NCBI GenBank assembly: GCA_903881475.1
Contig: CAIRTK010000071.1
Span: 1-64,000 of the forward strand
Direction: 5' to 3'
Length of the DNA: 64,000 nt
Source: an uncultured Opitutia bacterium
GTDB taxonomy: Bacteria > Verrucomicrobiota > Verrucomicrobiia > Opitutales > Opitutaceae
Shown here piece after piece: positions 27,597-35,594 of this stretch. The notes beneath the pieces were generated by a model, which saw only the letters and a program-made list of their open reading frames with translations, ran no database searches and was not told the origin of the DNA. The position numbers and the translations under genes were made by a program. Numbering within the stretch: position 1 is the first letter of the stretch; every line of letters starts with the position of its first letter.

Positions 27597-29450
27597 CTAG
27601 CCGCGCTGAAAGCGCCGCGCGAGCTCGCCGTGGTTCAGCTCGATGTAAGTCGGCCGGCCCGCCGGGTTCGTGAGCGGCGAGCGGGTCGCGAGCAGCTGCG
27701 CGACCAGGGCCTGCAGCTCCGTTTCGCCCGCCGTGGCGGGCAGCCGGATGGCCTTGGCCGCGGCCAGGCGCGCGAGCTCCTCGCGGGCCAGGTCGGTGTT
27801 CCTGTCGGGCAGCCGGCCCTCGCGGAAGGCGCCCAGCAGGTCGCGCAGGAAGGGCTCGGCATCCGCCGGCTCCATCCAGACCGGCACCGCCTCGACCCGG
27901 AAGAAATTGCGCCCGAACTCCCCGATCTCGAAGCCATGGGCATTGAGAAACGCGAGCCGGTCGAGCAGCAGCGCGGTCATGATGGGATCCAGCTCGATCG
28001 GCACCGGCAGCAACAGCCGCTGGCTTGGCACCGTGCCCGACCGGAACTGTTCTTGCAGCCGCTCGAACCACACGCGCTCGTGCGCCGCCCGGCGGTCGAG
28101 CAGGACCAGGCCCGCCGCCGTCTCGAACAACGCGTAGCTGCCGTGCGCCAGCCCGACGAAGCGCCAGTTCAATTGCGGATTGCGGATACCCGCCTTCGCC
28201 AAGGCTTCGGCGGGCAAGCCGGATACCGGATTGGGTCCGGATGCCGGCGTCGGCGCAGCGGTGCTTTGCGGGTGGAGCGCAGTGCCCCCAACGCGCTGGG
28301 GGGGCATCGCCGGGGCGACAAGCGGAATAGGCCCAAGCTGCCCCGCGAGCCGGGGCGCAGCTCCACCCTGCAGCGCCGCCGTCGGCGCGGACAAATTATT
28401 ATCCGGTCTCCGCCATCCGGTCTCCGTTATCGCCCCGTCCGGTTTCCGAAATCCGGTGTCCGAAATCTCCCGGAGCCTTTGCAGCACGCTGCGGATCACA
28501 AACGCCCGCACCGCCGGCTCGCTGCGGAACCGCACCTCGCGCTTGGCCGGGTGCACGTTCACATCCACCGCCGCCGGGTCGCAGTCGAAAAACACGAAGG
28601 CGAGCGGATACCGGCCCTTCGGCAGCGACTCGTGGTAGCTCTCGATTAGCGCGTAGTTCAGCGTGCGACTGTCCACCGGCCGCTGGTTCACGAACACGAT
28701 CATCTCGTGGCGCGTCGCCCGGCCGGCGCCCGGCCGGCCGATCAGGCCGCTCAGGCGCATGCCCGCTTCCCCCGCCTCGATCGGCACCACTGCCTCGGCG
28801 GTCTGGCGGCCGAAGATCTCCGCGACCCGCTCGGCCAGCGTTGCACACTCCGGGGAGCGGAAGATCACGCGGCCGTCCTCGACCAGGGTGAACGCCGTCT
28901 GCGGACAGGCCAGGGCGTAGAGCCGGACGCACTGGATGATGTGCGCCGCCTCGGTCGGGTCGGTCTTCAGGAACTTCCGGCGGGCCGGGACCGAGTTGAA
29001 CAGGTGCGTGACCTCGATGCGCGTACCGACGGGCCGGCCGCACTCGCGCACGTGGACGAATTTGCCGCCGTTCACCAGGATCTCGGTGCCGGCATCATGG
29101 CCGGCCTCGCGGGTCTGCAGCTCGAAGCGCGACACGCTCGCGATGGACGGCAGCGCCTCGCCGCGAAACCCGTAGCTGGCCAGCCGGTCGAGATCGGCCG
29201 CCTCGGCGATCTTGCTCGTGGCGTGGCGCTCGAGAGCGAGCAGGGCGTCGTCCCGCGCCATGCCGGAGCCATTGTCCTCGACCCGCATGAGCGAGCGGCC
29301 GCCGTGCCGGAACTCGACCTCGACGCGCGTCGCGCCGGCGTCGAGGGCGTTCTCCACGAGTTCCTTGACCACCGCGGCCGGGCGCTCGATCACCTCGCCC
29401 GCGGCGATCTGGTTGGCAACCCGGTCGGTGAGAATGCGGACTTTGGACAT
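27597..29450 (-). CDS. mutL: DNA mismatch repair protein MutL
   Basis: MutL couples MutS mismatch recognition to strand removal. The N-terminal GHKL ATPase (about 1-330) is well kept: ELVENALDAGATRVEVE, VEDNGSGM, YGFRGEALPSIASVS and VNVHPAKREVRF. The C-terminal dimerisation domain is present, but the endonuclease motif DQHAxxExxxxE of MutL in MutH-less bacteria reads DRRAAHERVWFE from about residue 452. The later ACR and CPHGRP motifs read AAAKAI and NPAGRP. Nuclease activity is therefore probably absent. The linker (about 335-425) is Pro/Ala-rich and encoded partly by dispersed repeat words. Confidence 0.95.
   Translation of the reverse strand: MSKVRILTDRVANQIAAGEVIERPAAVVKELVENALDAGATRVEVEFRHGGRSLMRVEDNGSGMARDDALLALERHATSKIAEAADLDRLASYGFRGEALPSIASVSRFELQTREAGHDAGTEILVNGGKFVHVRECGRPVGTRIEVTHLFNSVPARRKFLKTDPTEAAHIIQCVRLYALACPQTAFTLVEDGRVIFRSPECATLAERVAEIFGRQTAEAVVPIEAGEAGMRLSGLIGRPGAGRATRHEMIVFVNQRPVDSRTLNYALIESYHESLPKGRYPLAFVFFDCDPAAVDVNVHPAKREVRFRSEPAVRAFVIRSVLQRLREISDTGFRKPDGAITETGWRRPDNNLSAPTAALQGGAAPRLAGQLGPIPLVAPAMPPQRVGGTALHPQSTAAPTPASGPNPVSGLPAEALAKAGIRNPQLNWRFVGLAHGSYALFETAAGLVLLDRRAAHERVWFERLQEQFRSGTVPSQRLLLPVPIELDPIMTALLLDRLAFLNAHGFEIGEFGRNFFRVEAVPVWMEPADAEPFLRDLLGAFREGRLPDRNTDLAREELARLAAAKAIRLPATAGETELQALVAQLLATRSPLTNPAGRPTYIELNHGELARRFQRG
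28187..28475. repeat. Repeat-derived sequence inside the mutL linker
   Basis: Within the mutL frame, CGCCTTCGCCAAGGCTTCGG at 28192 is a self-complementary dispersed word that reads as AEALAKAG in the protein. At about 28404-28470 a CCGGT-TCCG-AT unit of 14-18 bases occurs four times with variation (CCGGTCTCCGCCAT, CCGGTCTCCGTTAT, CCGGTTTCCGAAAT, CCGGTGTCCGAAAT). Such words are typical of intergenic repeats in this window but here lie in frame in a disordered linker. Confidence 0.7.
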
Positions 29451-29491
29451 GAAAGCTTCGGATAAAGTCGCGGAAGGGAGGAAGCGCGGAA

Positions 29492-29866
29492 TTAATGCGA
29501 GAGGACAATCCTCCGGATTTCGAGTGTCGGTTTGGCGAAATTCATGATTAAGGCGAGCGGTAGCACAGTTGCCTTCAGATAAGAACGCGTGGTCGCGAGA
29601 TGAATATCCTCAATGGCCTTGCAAGCCTTCAGCTCGACCACCACTCGCGCATCCACCAGCAAGTCCAACCGATGTTCCCCCACGGGTTTCCCGTCGTATA
29701 AAAGCACCACGGTCTTCTGCCGCTCAAAGCGCAACCCTGCTTTCGTCAACTCAATGGCCATGGCCTCCTCATACACCTTTTCGAGAAATCCAAGTCCGAG
29801 CGCACGATGGACCTTGATGCCACAGCCAATAATGCGCTCCGAAAATTCCGCCTCGATCAATTCCAT
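29492..29866 (-). CDS. GxxExxY-family protein
   Basis: This 124-residue protein has the family-naming motif in GLGFLEKVYEEAM (residues about 24-36). A nuclease-like core follows: GEHRLDLLVDARVVVELKA, with the Asp and Glu-x-Lys arrangement of PD-(D/E)XK folds. The biochemical role of the family is not established. These genes are common and often scattered in Verrucomicrobiota and Bacteroidota. It lies 41 bases upstream of mutL and 50 bases downstream of argH on the same strand. Confidence 0.88.
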   Translation of the reverse strand: MELIEAEFSERIIGCGIKVHRALGLGFLEKVYEEAMAIELTKAGLRFERQKTVVLLYDGKPVGEHRLDLLVDARVVVELKACKAIEDIHLATTRSYLKATVLPLALIMNFAKPTLEIRRIVLSH

Positions 29867-29916
29867 CGGATTGTTTCCGCGTTTCCCAGCTTCCGCGTTT
29901 CCGCGACAAAAACCCC

Positions 29917-31317
29917 CTACTTCAGCAGCCGCTTCCAGCGATTGAACTGTCTCGCCAGTTGCGCCGGGCCGGGCATGCCGGTGCCGGTGCGCTTGGCCAG
30001 CGCCCGCCGCGGATCAAAGACCTGTACCCAATCCGGGCCGAAGGCGGCATGCACTTTCTGCACTTCCTCGGCCGGGACCTGGTCGAGGCGGATCGTGTTT
30101 TTCTCCGCCAGCCGCACCACCGCGCCCACCGCATGGTGGGCTTCGCGGAACGGCACGCCCTTGAGCACCAGGTAATCGGCCAGGTCGGTCGCCAGCAGGG
30201 CCGGGTCGGCCACGGCGGCGGCGCAGCGCTCCCGGTAAAAGGTCATCCCGCCCAGCACGCCCGCCAGCACATCGGCGCACAGCGCGGTCTGGTCGAAGCT
30301 GTCGAAGACCGGCGGCTTGTCCTCCTGCAGGTCCCGGTTGTAGGTCAGCGGCAGGCCCTTGGTGAGCGTCAGCAGCGTGTGCAGGTTGCCCTGCAGCCGC
30401 GCGGACTTGCCGCGGAGCAGTTCGCAGGCGTCGGGATTCTTCTTCTGCGGCATCAGCGAGGAGCCGGTGCAGAAGGCGTCGGCCAGCTCCACGAACTTGA
30501 ACTCGGCGCTGCTCCAGAGGATCAGGTCCTCGGCGATGCGCGACAGGTGCACGCCGAACAGCGCGCACGCCGCCGCGAACTCGATGAAGACGTCGCGATC
30601 GGCGACGGTGTCCATGGAGTTCTGCGTGACCTGCGGCCGGCCCTTGGCATCGGTGAAGCCCAGCGCCTGCGCGGTAAACTCGCGGTCGATCGGCAGCGTG
30701 GTGCCGGCGATGGCCCCGGCGCCCAGCGGGCACCAGTTGGCCTTGGCCGCCACCTCGGCAAAACGCCCGCGGTCGCGGTCGAGCATCTCGAGCCACGCGA
30801 ACAGGTGATGCGCCAGGTACACCGGCTGCGCCCGCTGCAGGTGTGTGTAGCCGGGAATGAGGATGTCGCGGTTCGCCCCGGCCACGGCCAGCAGCGCCCG
30901 CTCGGCGCCGGCGATTTTTTCACCGAGTACGCCGCAGGCAAACTTGAACCACAGCCGCATGTCGGTCGCGATCTGGTCGTTCCGGCTCCGCGCGGTGTGG
31001 AGCTTGGCCGCAGCGGGCACGCGCTTCGTCAGCGCCTGCTCGATGTTCATGTGAACGTCCTCGAGCTTGGTGTCCCAGGCAAACTTGCCCGCCGTGATCT
31101 CGGCGTGGATGGCATCGAGCCCGGCGTGGATGGCATCGCGTTCCTTGGCAGTGATGAGGCCGACGTGCGCGAGCATGGCCGAGTGGGCCTTGCTGCCGGC
31201 GATGTCAAACGGCGCCAGGCGGCGGTCGAACGAGACGGACTCGCTGAACTGCAGCATTAATTCGGCGGGACCCGCGGTGAAGCGGCCGCCCCAGGTCGCT
31301 TGGGAGGCTTTGGCCAT
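29917..31317 (-). CDS. argH: Argininosuccinate lyase
   Basis: ArgH splits argininosuccinate into arginine and fumarate, the last step of arginine synthesis. The 466-residue product starts [17 protein letters not shown]. It contains [37 protein letters not shown] and the fumarase-superfamily signature [12 protein letters not shown]. The ATG at 31317 was chosen because the open upstream extension (to 31440) is encoded by repeat DNA. No other arg gene is near. Confidence 0.96.
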   Translation of the reverse strand: MAKASQATWGGRFTAGPAELMLQFSESVSFDRRLAPFDIAGSKAHSAMLAHVGLITAKERDAIHAGLDAIHAEITAGKFAWDTKLEDVHMNIEQALTKRVPAAAKLHTARSRNDQIATDMRLWFKFACGVLGEKIAGAERALLAVAGANRDILIPGYTHLQRAQPVYLAHHLFAWLEMLDRDRGRFAEVAAKANWCPLGAGAIAGTTLPIDREFTAQALGFTDAKGRPQVTQNSMDTVADRDVFIEFAAACALFGVHLSRIAEDLILWSSAEFKFVELADAFCTGSSLMPQKKNPDACELLRGKSARLQGNLHTLLTLTKGLPLTYNRDLQEDKPPVFDSFDQTALCADVLAGVLGGMTFYRERCAAAVADPALLATDLADYLVLKGVPFREAHHAVGAVVRLAEKNTIRLDQVPAEEVQKVHAAFGPDWVQVFDPRRALAKRTGTGMPGPAQLARQFNRWKRLLK

Positions 31318-31421
31318 GACACCGGGAGCAGACGGCGCCGTCCCGCTGCGCGCAAGCGCGAAGCGGGACGGTGCTGGAGAAGGGAGCAGGGAGAAAGGAG
31401 CAGGGATTCGGAGAGTCGTAA

Positions 31422-31448
31422 ATGTGGGCGGGGTGCCCACACCCCGCG
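31422..31448. repeat. GATGTGGGCGGGG-family hairpin, copy 2
   Basis: ATGTGGGCGGGGTG, loop CCCA and CACCCCGC form an eight-pair perfect hairpin. The opening words match copies at 523 and 39892. Confidence 0.7.
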
Positions 31449-31458
31449 TTCATCCACT

Positions 31459-31522
31459 GGTAGGGCGAATCCTCCGGATGAGCCGTGACCGTGGCGGCTC
31501 GTTGGGGACAACTCGCCCTACC
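31459..31522. repeat. GGTAGGGCG-family palindrome, copy 2
   Basis: The arms GGTAGGGCGA and TCGCCCTACC pair perfectly. An inner stem GAGCCG...CGGCTC is also perfect. The outer arms match copies at 6777-6871 and 59187-59242. Confidence 0.8.
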
Positions 31523-31655
31523 TTTCGAAGCGGAGTGAAAGCGCCCCACCAACATTTCAAACTCTGCTCATCCCTTCTCCCTTCTCCTTTCTCCAGCCTG
31601 CAGGGCCTCGCCCTGCGGGCGCCTCCTTGACCGTCCCTCTCCTGCCCGCACAGTT

Positions 31656-32120
31656 ATGGCCATGGTTAGACGCCTCCTGTACATTTTCCTTGGCCTGGCC
31701 GTCGGTGCGTCCTTCAGCCGGGCCGCGGAGACGGATCTCGCCCGCTACGGCACGGCGGAAATCGCACCGGCCAGGACGTCGATTTACATCGGGAGCGTGA
31801 GCATGACGTTCCCTGTCTTCATCCGGAAGGGCGGCACCTACTGGTCGACCTACTCGGCCAGGGTCTTCCCCTATTTTTTCTACAATGAGCACGGACATCT
31901 CTCCATCGACGTGTCCGACGACCAGCTGCGCCAGCTGGCGCGCGGAGAGACCATCGAATTCAAGGGCCGCGGGCTCAGTTCCGACAGCGAGGAGCGGCCG
32001 ATCGAGGGCAAGGTCACGCCCGCCGATGCCACGTCCGGCAAGATCAAGGTGCGTGTCTACGTCTCCAAGCACATCCAGCTCATCTTCAACACGACGTACC
32101 GGCTGAAGCCGGCATCATAG
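31656..32120 (+). CDS. Secreted protein of unknown function
   Basis: A 154-residue protein (148 if it starts at the ATG at 31662) with a clear signal peptide (RRLLYIFLGLAVGASFSRAAE). The mature part is predicted beta-rich: SIYIGSVSMTFPVFIRKGG, IDVSDDQLRQLARGETIEFK, GKIKVRVYVSKHIQLIFN. I do not recognise a family. It stands alone, divergent from argH across the palindromic gap, and ends in a hairpin shared with the convergent OsmC gene. Confidence 0.7.
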   Translation: MAMVRRLLYIFLGLAVGASFSRAAETDLARYGTAEIAPARTSIYIGSVSMTFPVFIRKGGTYWSTYSARVFPYFFYNEHGHLSIDVSDDQLRQLARGETIEFKGRGLSSDSEERPIEGKVTPADATSGKIKVRVYVSKHIQLIFNTTYRLKPAS

Positions 32121-32245
32121 CGGATAGCAGGGTAGCAGACGAGGTAACGAGGCTGAGTTCCGATTGAATCGCCAAGACGCCACGGCGCGAAGACCGCAGC
32201 GAAGTTCGTGACAGGTTGACCGCTGAAACCTGATCACTGAAAGCT

Positions 32246-32262
32246 CCGGGCCAACGGCCCGG
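32246..32262. terminator. Hairpin between convergent genes, probable bidirectional terminator
   Basis: CCGGGCC, loop AAC and GGCCCGG form a perfect seven-pair stem four bases from the stop of the OsmC gene. No long T run is present, so intrinsic termination would be weak. Confidence 0.4.
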
Positions 32263-32265
32263 GAC

Positions 32266-32679
32266 TCACTCCCCCGCCCAATGAAACGTCACCGGCTTCT
32301 CCACCGAGGGATGCAGGCTGTGATGCACCGGACAATTGTGCGCGGCGTGCTCGAGGATCCGGGCGAGTTCCGGGGTCTTCGCGACCGGCAGCCAGAGTTG
32401 CACCGCCAGCCGGATGATGCGGCGCGGGGCGTCGACGGACATTTCCTTCGTCACCTCAAACTTGAGCCCGCGCAGCTCGACATTCTGCCGCCGAGCAGCC
32501 ATCGCCATGGTCGTGGCGATGCAGGTCGCGAACGACGTCGCGGTGAGGTCCGTGGGTGAAAACGCCTCGCCGCGCCCCTGGTTGTCCTTGGGTGCGTCGG
32601 TATTGAGGATATTGCCCGAGGGCTCGTGCACCGCGAGGCAGTGCAGGTCCCCTTGATATTCGCCGGTGATTTTGACCAT
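32266..32679 (-). CDS. OsmC/Ohr-family protein
   Basis: The OsmC fold reduces organic hydroperoxides with a pair of cysteines. This 137-residue product has the expected layout: AFSPTDLTATSFATCIAT with Cys53 and a second Cys (Cys116) in HNCPVHHSL. The C-terminal strand VTFHWAGE is also typical. It is closer to the YhfA/general OsmC group than to Ohr, so peroxide specificity is not certain. It lies 72 bases downstream of a PhnB-like gene on the same strand. Confidence 0.88.
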   Translation of the reverse strand: MVKITGEYQGDLHCLAVHEPSGNILNTDAPKDNQGRGEAFSPTDLTATSFATCIATTMAMAARRQNVELRGLKFEVTKEMSVDAPRRIIRLAVQLWLPVAKTPELARILEHAAHNCPVHHSLHPSVEKPVTFHWAGE

Positions 32680-32751
32680 GACCGAAACGTTGCCGGATTC
32701 GGCCGGTTGGCAACCCGCGGAACGGAGGGAACCGTGCGCCGTCGCGCGGCG

Positions 32752-33162
32752 TCAGGCGGTTTTCTCGCAGTTGATCATCCACGGAATGCCGAACCGGTCG
32801 TCCAGCATCCCGAATCGATGCGCCCAGAACGTCTCCTGCAACGGCATCCGGATTTTCCCACGGTCCACCAAGGCGGCGAAGATGCGCTCGGCCTCCGCCG
32901 GGTCGTCGGGGCCGAGCGTCACATTGAAACCCGCCGGCTTCACATAGTCCTCGGGCAACTCGTCGCCGCCCATCAAAAGCCGGTCCCCGACGATCATGCG
33001 CGCATGGAGAATCTTGGACCGCCATGAAACCGGCACGTCGCCCACCAGCGGCGACCCCTCAAAGGTCCCCATGGCCAGGATCCGGCCACGGAGGCACTGC
33101 GCATAGACGGCAAAGGCCTCCTCACATTGGCCGGCGAAGTTCAGGTAAGGATTCAGGTGCAT
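32752..33162 (-). CDS. PhnB/YjdN-like VOC-superfamily protein
   Basis: This 136-residue protein of the glyoxalase/bleomycin-resistance (VOC) fold starts MHLNPYLNFAGQCEEAF and has ILHARMIVGDRLLMGGDELP and FWAHRFGMLDDRFGIPWMI. These are hallmarks of the PhnB/3-demethylubiquinone methyltransferase-like subgroup. Despite the PhnB name, most members have no demonstrated function. It follows the AlkD gene by nine bases, so the two are probably cotranscribed. Confidence 0.88.
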   Translation of the reverse strand: MHLNPYLNFAGQCEEAFAVYAQCLRGRILAMGTFEGSPLVGDVPVSWRSKILHARMIVGDRLLMGGDELPEDYVKPAGFNVTLGPDDPAEAERIFAALVDRGKIRMPLQETFWAHRFGMLDDRFGIPWMINCEKTA

Positions 33163-33171
33163 GGCCGCGGT

Positions 33172-33879
33172 TCAGCACTTCGCCGTTTTGCGTTTCTTCC
33201 CGACGGCGCCGCGCTTTTCCGCCTTTCGGATGTAGTCCGGGGCAAAGGGCACCTGGCAGGCAGTGTTGCCCACATCCACCGTGACCGGGCCGATCTTCTC
33301 GCCGGCCTGCAGCGCGGGCACGCTCAGCGGCTGCACGTAGGTGCCCACCGCGATGACAAATGCGTTCATCTGGGAGCGCACCTCGTTCGGCGCCTGGTGA
33401 ATCGTCTTCTGCACCCGCTGCAGCAGCTGCTTCAGCTCCGCCAGGTCGAGGTCGGCATCGGCCTTGATGGACACCAGGCTAGACAAGGTTGCCCAACCGG
33501 CAGCCGCGACGAGGGCCGTCTTCGAGTCGATCCACTCGATTGCCAGTTCCCACCCCTGCGGGCTGCCCGCGGCGACCCAGGGCACCGTCGCGCCGTAGAG
33601 CGGCTTGCAGTAGGCTTTGGCGACCCAGCGTTGGAGATCCTTCTTGGTCATCTGGTCGTCGTCCGCGATCAACCCGGCCAGGTACATCGCATCGTAGACA
33701 CCGGTGTCGTAGAGTTCGAGCGCGAGCCGGTAATCGCTCCCGACGCGCTTCACGATCTTTTGGAGGTCGCCGATTTTCACCCCAAAACACGGCTCCTTCA
33801 CGCCGTGGTTGAAGATCACCTTCTTGTAGCCGTCGTTGCCCAACGGCTTCAGTTCTGCCAGGATTTCTTTTGCAGTCAT
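33172..33879 (-). CDS. AlkD-like DNA alkylation repair protein
   Basis: A 235-residue HEAT-repeat protein of the DNA_alkylation family, related to AlkD, a glycosylase for bulky alkylated purines. Seen are FNHGVKEPCFGVKIGDLQKI near the N-terminus, LALELYDTGVYDAMYLAGLI and a run of helical pairs. The C-terminus is lysine-rich (KKRKTAKC). This subgroup is often annotated only as DNA alkylation repair protein, and catalytic residues cannot be assigned safely here. It heads a short run with the PhnB-like and OsmC genes. Confidence 0.85.
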   Translation of the reverse strand: MTAKEILAELKPLGNDGYKKVIFNHGVKEPCFGVKIGDLQKIVKRVGSDYRLALELYDTGVYDAMYLAGLIADDDQMTKKDLQRWVAKAYCKPLYGATVPWVAAGSPQGWELAIEWIDSKTALVAAAGWATLSSLVSIKADADLDLAELKQLLQRVQKTIHQAPNEVRSQMNAFVIAVGTYVQPLSVPALQAGEKIGPVTVDVGNTACQVPFAPDYIRKAEKRGAVGKKRKTAKC

Positions 33880-33937
33880 GGGAGTTACGGGTCGAACGGT
33901 TAAGCGAGTCCTGTCCGGAGTCGATTTCCGAGATTGG

Positions 33938-34879
33938 TCATGGTTTCAAAGACACGAGATAGGCCGCCAGGTCCGTGATATCGGAGCCGGACAACTGTGC
34001 CACGACCGGCTGCATGAGGGCCACCGCCGGCCCGCTGCGGGCGCCGGACTTGATGTCCCAAAGCATCCGCGCCACGTAGGCCGGCGATCTTCCGGCAATG
34101 GACGGGGTTTCACCCATTCCCCGCAGGTCGGGACCATGGCAGGTGGCACATGCGACGGCGCTGTTTCCACCCATCCGGGCCAGCGCTTCGCCGCGGCTGA
34201 CGGAGCCCGGGGGCACATAAGCCACGACCCCGGAGTGCGGATCCTCGATCCAGCTGCGGTCCCAATCCTCCGGCAGTTCGATGATGCGGCCCTTGATCGG
34301 TTTGGTCCCGCCGTTCTTCACCAAGTCGAACCAGCCATAGTAATCCGGCTTGGTGGCCGGAACCGTGTCGGTCTCCACGACTCGAAACCAGGGCCGGCGC
34401 GGCAGGTGCGAAAAATAGTCGGCGGCTTGGGCCAGTTCGGCGTCCGTCAACCGAGTCGCGACCCCGATCATCCGGTCAGTGCCCACGCGTCCTTTATGGT
34501 AGGACTTGCGGCGTCCGCTGCGGAATTCGAGGATCTGCTGGACGATGTACGATCGCGGCAATCCTGCCAGATCGGGCATGTGCAGGAACCCCTTGCCATT
34601 GAAGTAATGGCAAGCCGCGCAGGGAATGGGTCCGTGCGGGCGATAGTGCCAGATCACCGGCGGAGCGACCGGATGGTCATCGGGAATCCAATCGACGGCA
34701 TCGTCCCCGTTGAGTTCGTCGGCCGTGAACGACCGCTTGCTGTCCGGAATGCGGTAGGTGCCGGGAGCGACGACCGGCTCCGGAGCAGGAGCCGCCGTCA
34801 CATACCCGGGAGCTCTATCGGGAGGCCGCCTAGACAAGCAAAGAAGCGAACGACCACAAGAGTTAGGGGCTGACCCCAT
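33938..34879 (-). CDS. Diheme c-type cytochrome, N-terminus displaced by a repeat
   Basis: Two heme-binding motifs are present: CAACH (Cys87, Cys90, His91) and CATCH (Cys244, Cys247, His248). Each is followed by a cytochrome c4-like segment (FLHMPDLAGLPRSYIVQQI; LRGMGETPSIAGRSPAYV). Such proteins mature in the periplasm and pass electrons to oxidases or dehydrogenases. The first in-frame ATG (34879) lies in the loop of a perfect inverted repeat and gives MGSAPNSCGRSLLCLSRRPP, with no export signal. A GTG before TAAPAPEPV also gives none. The gene has probably lost its signal-peptide region, so it may be non-functional. Confidence 0.8.
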   Translation of the reverse strand: MGSAPNSCGRSLLCLSRRPPDRAPGYVTAAPAPEPVVAPGTYRIPDSKRSFTADELNGDDAVDWIPDDHPVAPPVIWHYRPHGPIPCAACHYFNGKGFLHMPDLAGLPRSYIVQQILEFRSGRRKSYHKGRVGTDRMIGVATRLTDAELAQAADYFSHLPRRPWFRVVETDTVPATKPDYYGWFDLVKNGGTKPIKGRIIELPEDWDRSWIEDPHSGVVAYVPPGSVSRGEALARMGGNSAVACATCHGPDLRGMGETPSIAGRSPAYVARMLWDIKSGARSGPAVALMQPVVAQLSGSDITDLAAYLVSLKP

Positions 34880-34911
34880 ATGACGGGGTCAGCCCCTAAC
34901 TCTTGTGGTCG
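34851..34911. repeat. Perfect 27-bp inverted repeat
   Basis: The arm CGACCACAAGAGTTAGGGGC plus TGACCCC (34851-34877) and its exact complement (34885-34911) enclose the seven-base loop ATATGAC. Perfect arms suggest a recent event. The GGGGTCAG/CTGACCCC core resembles REP- or MITE-like repeats mobilised in trans by Y1-type (RAYT) transposases; that link is inference. It sits exactly where the cytochrome gene should have its signal peptide. Confidence 0.9.
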
Positions 34912-35000
34912 GTGCGCCAATCGTTGGCGAAGTGCCAGGGCTTACTGAAAACAAGCTTCGGGACGAGCATCCGGACTGAGTCGCTGGGCGTAGTTGGATT

Positions 35001-35552
35001 ATGCGTCTCATCCGTATTCTGCCGCCTGCCCTGCTCGCAGCCTTCATCGCCCTTGCTGGCAGCGCCGCCGAGCCCTCCCTCGACTTCGCCCGGATCTACG
35101 CCAGCTGGACGGGCCAATGGGCGGGTGTGCTGGAGTACCGTGACTATCAGCCGCCGCACGGGCGTGTCGCCTTGCCCACCACCCTCAGTGTCACGCCCGC
35201 CCCCGGCGCCCCGGCGCTGATCCTCCGCTTCGTCTACGATGATGGTCCGCACAAAACCGTGAAATCCAACTCCCGGCTCACGCTCGACCTCATCGCGCGC
35301 AGCCTCACCTGGAGCGATGAGGGCAAACCCGCCACCGCCGAGGATACCTTCACGCTCACCGAGGCCTCCGCCAACGGCGACCGGCTCGTGTTTTCCGGCG
35401 AGGCCATGGACGACAACAAACCGTCGCGGGTCCGCTACACGATCACGACCGCCGCCGGCGTTTGGCGCATTCTGAAAGAAACCACCAGCGACGGCCCGAC
35501 CTTCAGCTTCCGGCACGAGTATCGTTTCACGCACGCTGTAGGCGCACCTTGA
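35001..35552 (+). CDS. Secreted protein of unknown function
   Basis: This 183-residue protein has a signal peptide (MRLIRILPPALLAAFIALAG, cleavage near SAAEPS). The mature part reads as a beta-barrel-like domain: YASWTGQWAGVLEYRDY, LTLDLIARSLTWSDEGK, RVRYTITTAAGVWRILKE. The WTGQWAGVLEYRDYQ opening resembles small lipocalin/DUF1579-like secreted proteins, but I cannot assign a family. It is a single gene between the 27-bp inverted repeat and the convergent AraC gene. Confidence 0.7.
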   Translation: MRLIRILPPALLAAFIALAGSAAEPSLDFARIYASWTGQWAGVLEYRDYQPPHGRVALPTTLSVTPAPGAPALILRFVYDDGPHKTVKSNSRLTLDLIARSLTWSDEGKPATAEDTFTLTEASANGDRLVFSGEAMDDNKPSRVRYTITTAAGVWRILKETTSDGPTFSFRHEYRFTHAVGAP

Positions 35553-35594
35553 TCGCGCCCCGGAATCCGGGACCGCCTGATCCTTGTCCTCGCT

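Larger units (their letters stand above)
31318..31655. other. 338-base gene-free gap made of nested palindromes
   Basis: From the argH start outward there is a hairpin, CCGTCCCGCT (31338-31347) with AGCGGGACGG (31362-31371). Purine-rich GGAGAAGGGAGCAGGGAGAA at about 31376 pairs with its pyrimidine-rich inverse near 31566-31597. Inside these lie the hairpins at 31422-31448 and 31459-31522, and finally GCAGGGC-CTC-GCCCTGC at 31600-31616. It separates divergent genes and must also hold their promoters, which I cannot identify. Confidence 0.65.

Noticed and set aside
31318-31440. N-terminal extension of argH
   Set aside because: Those codons lie in hairpin and purine-rich repeat DNA; normal ArgH length is reached from the ATG at 31317.
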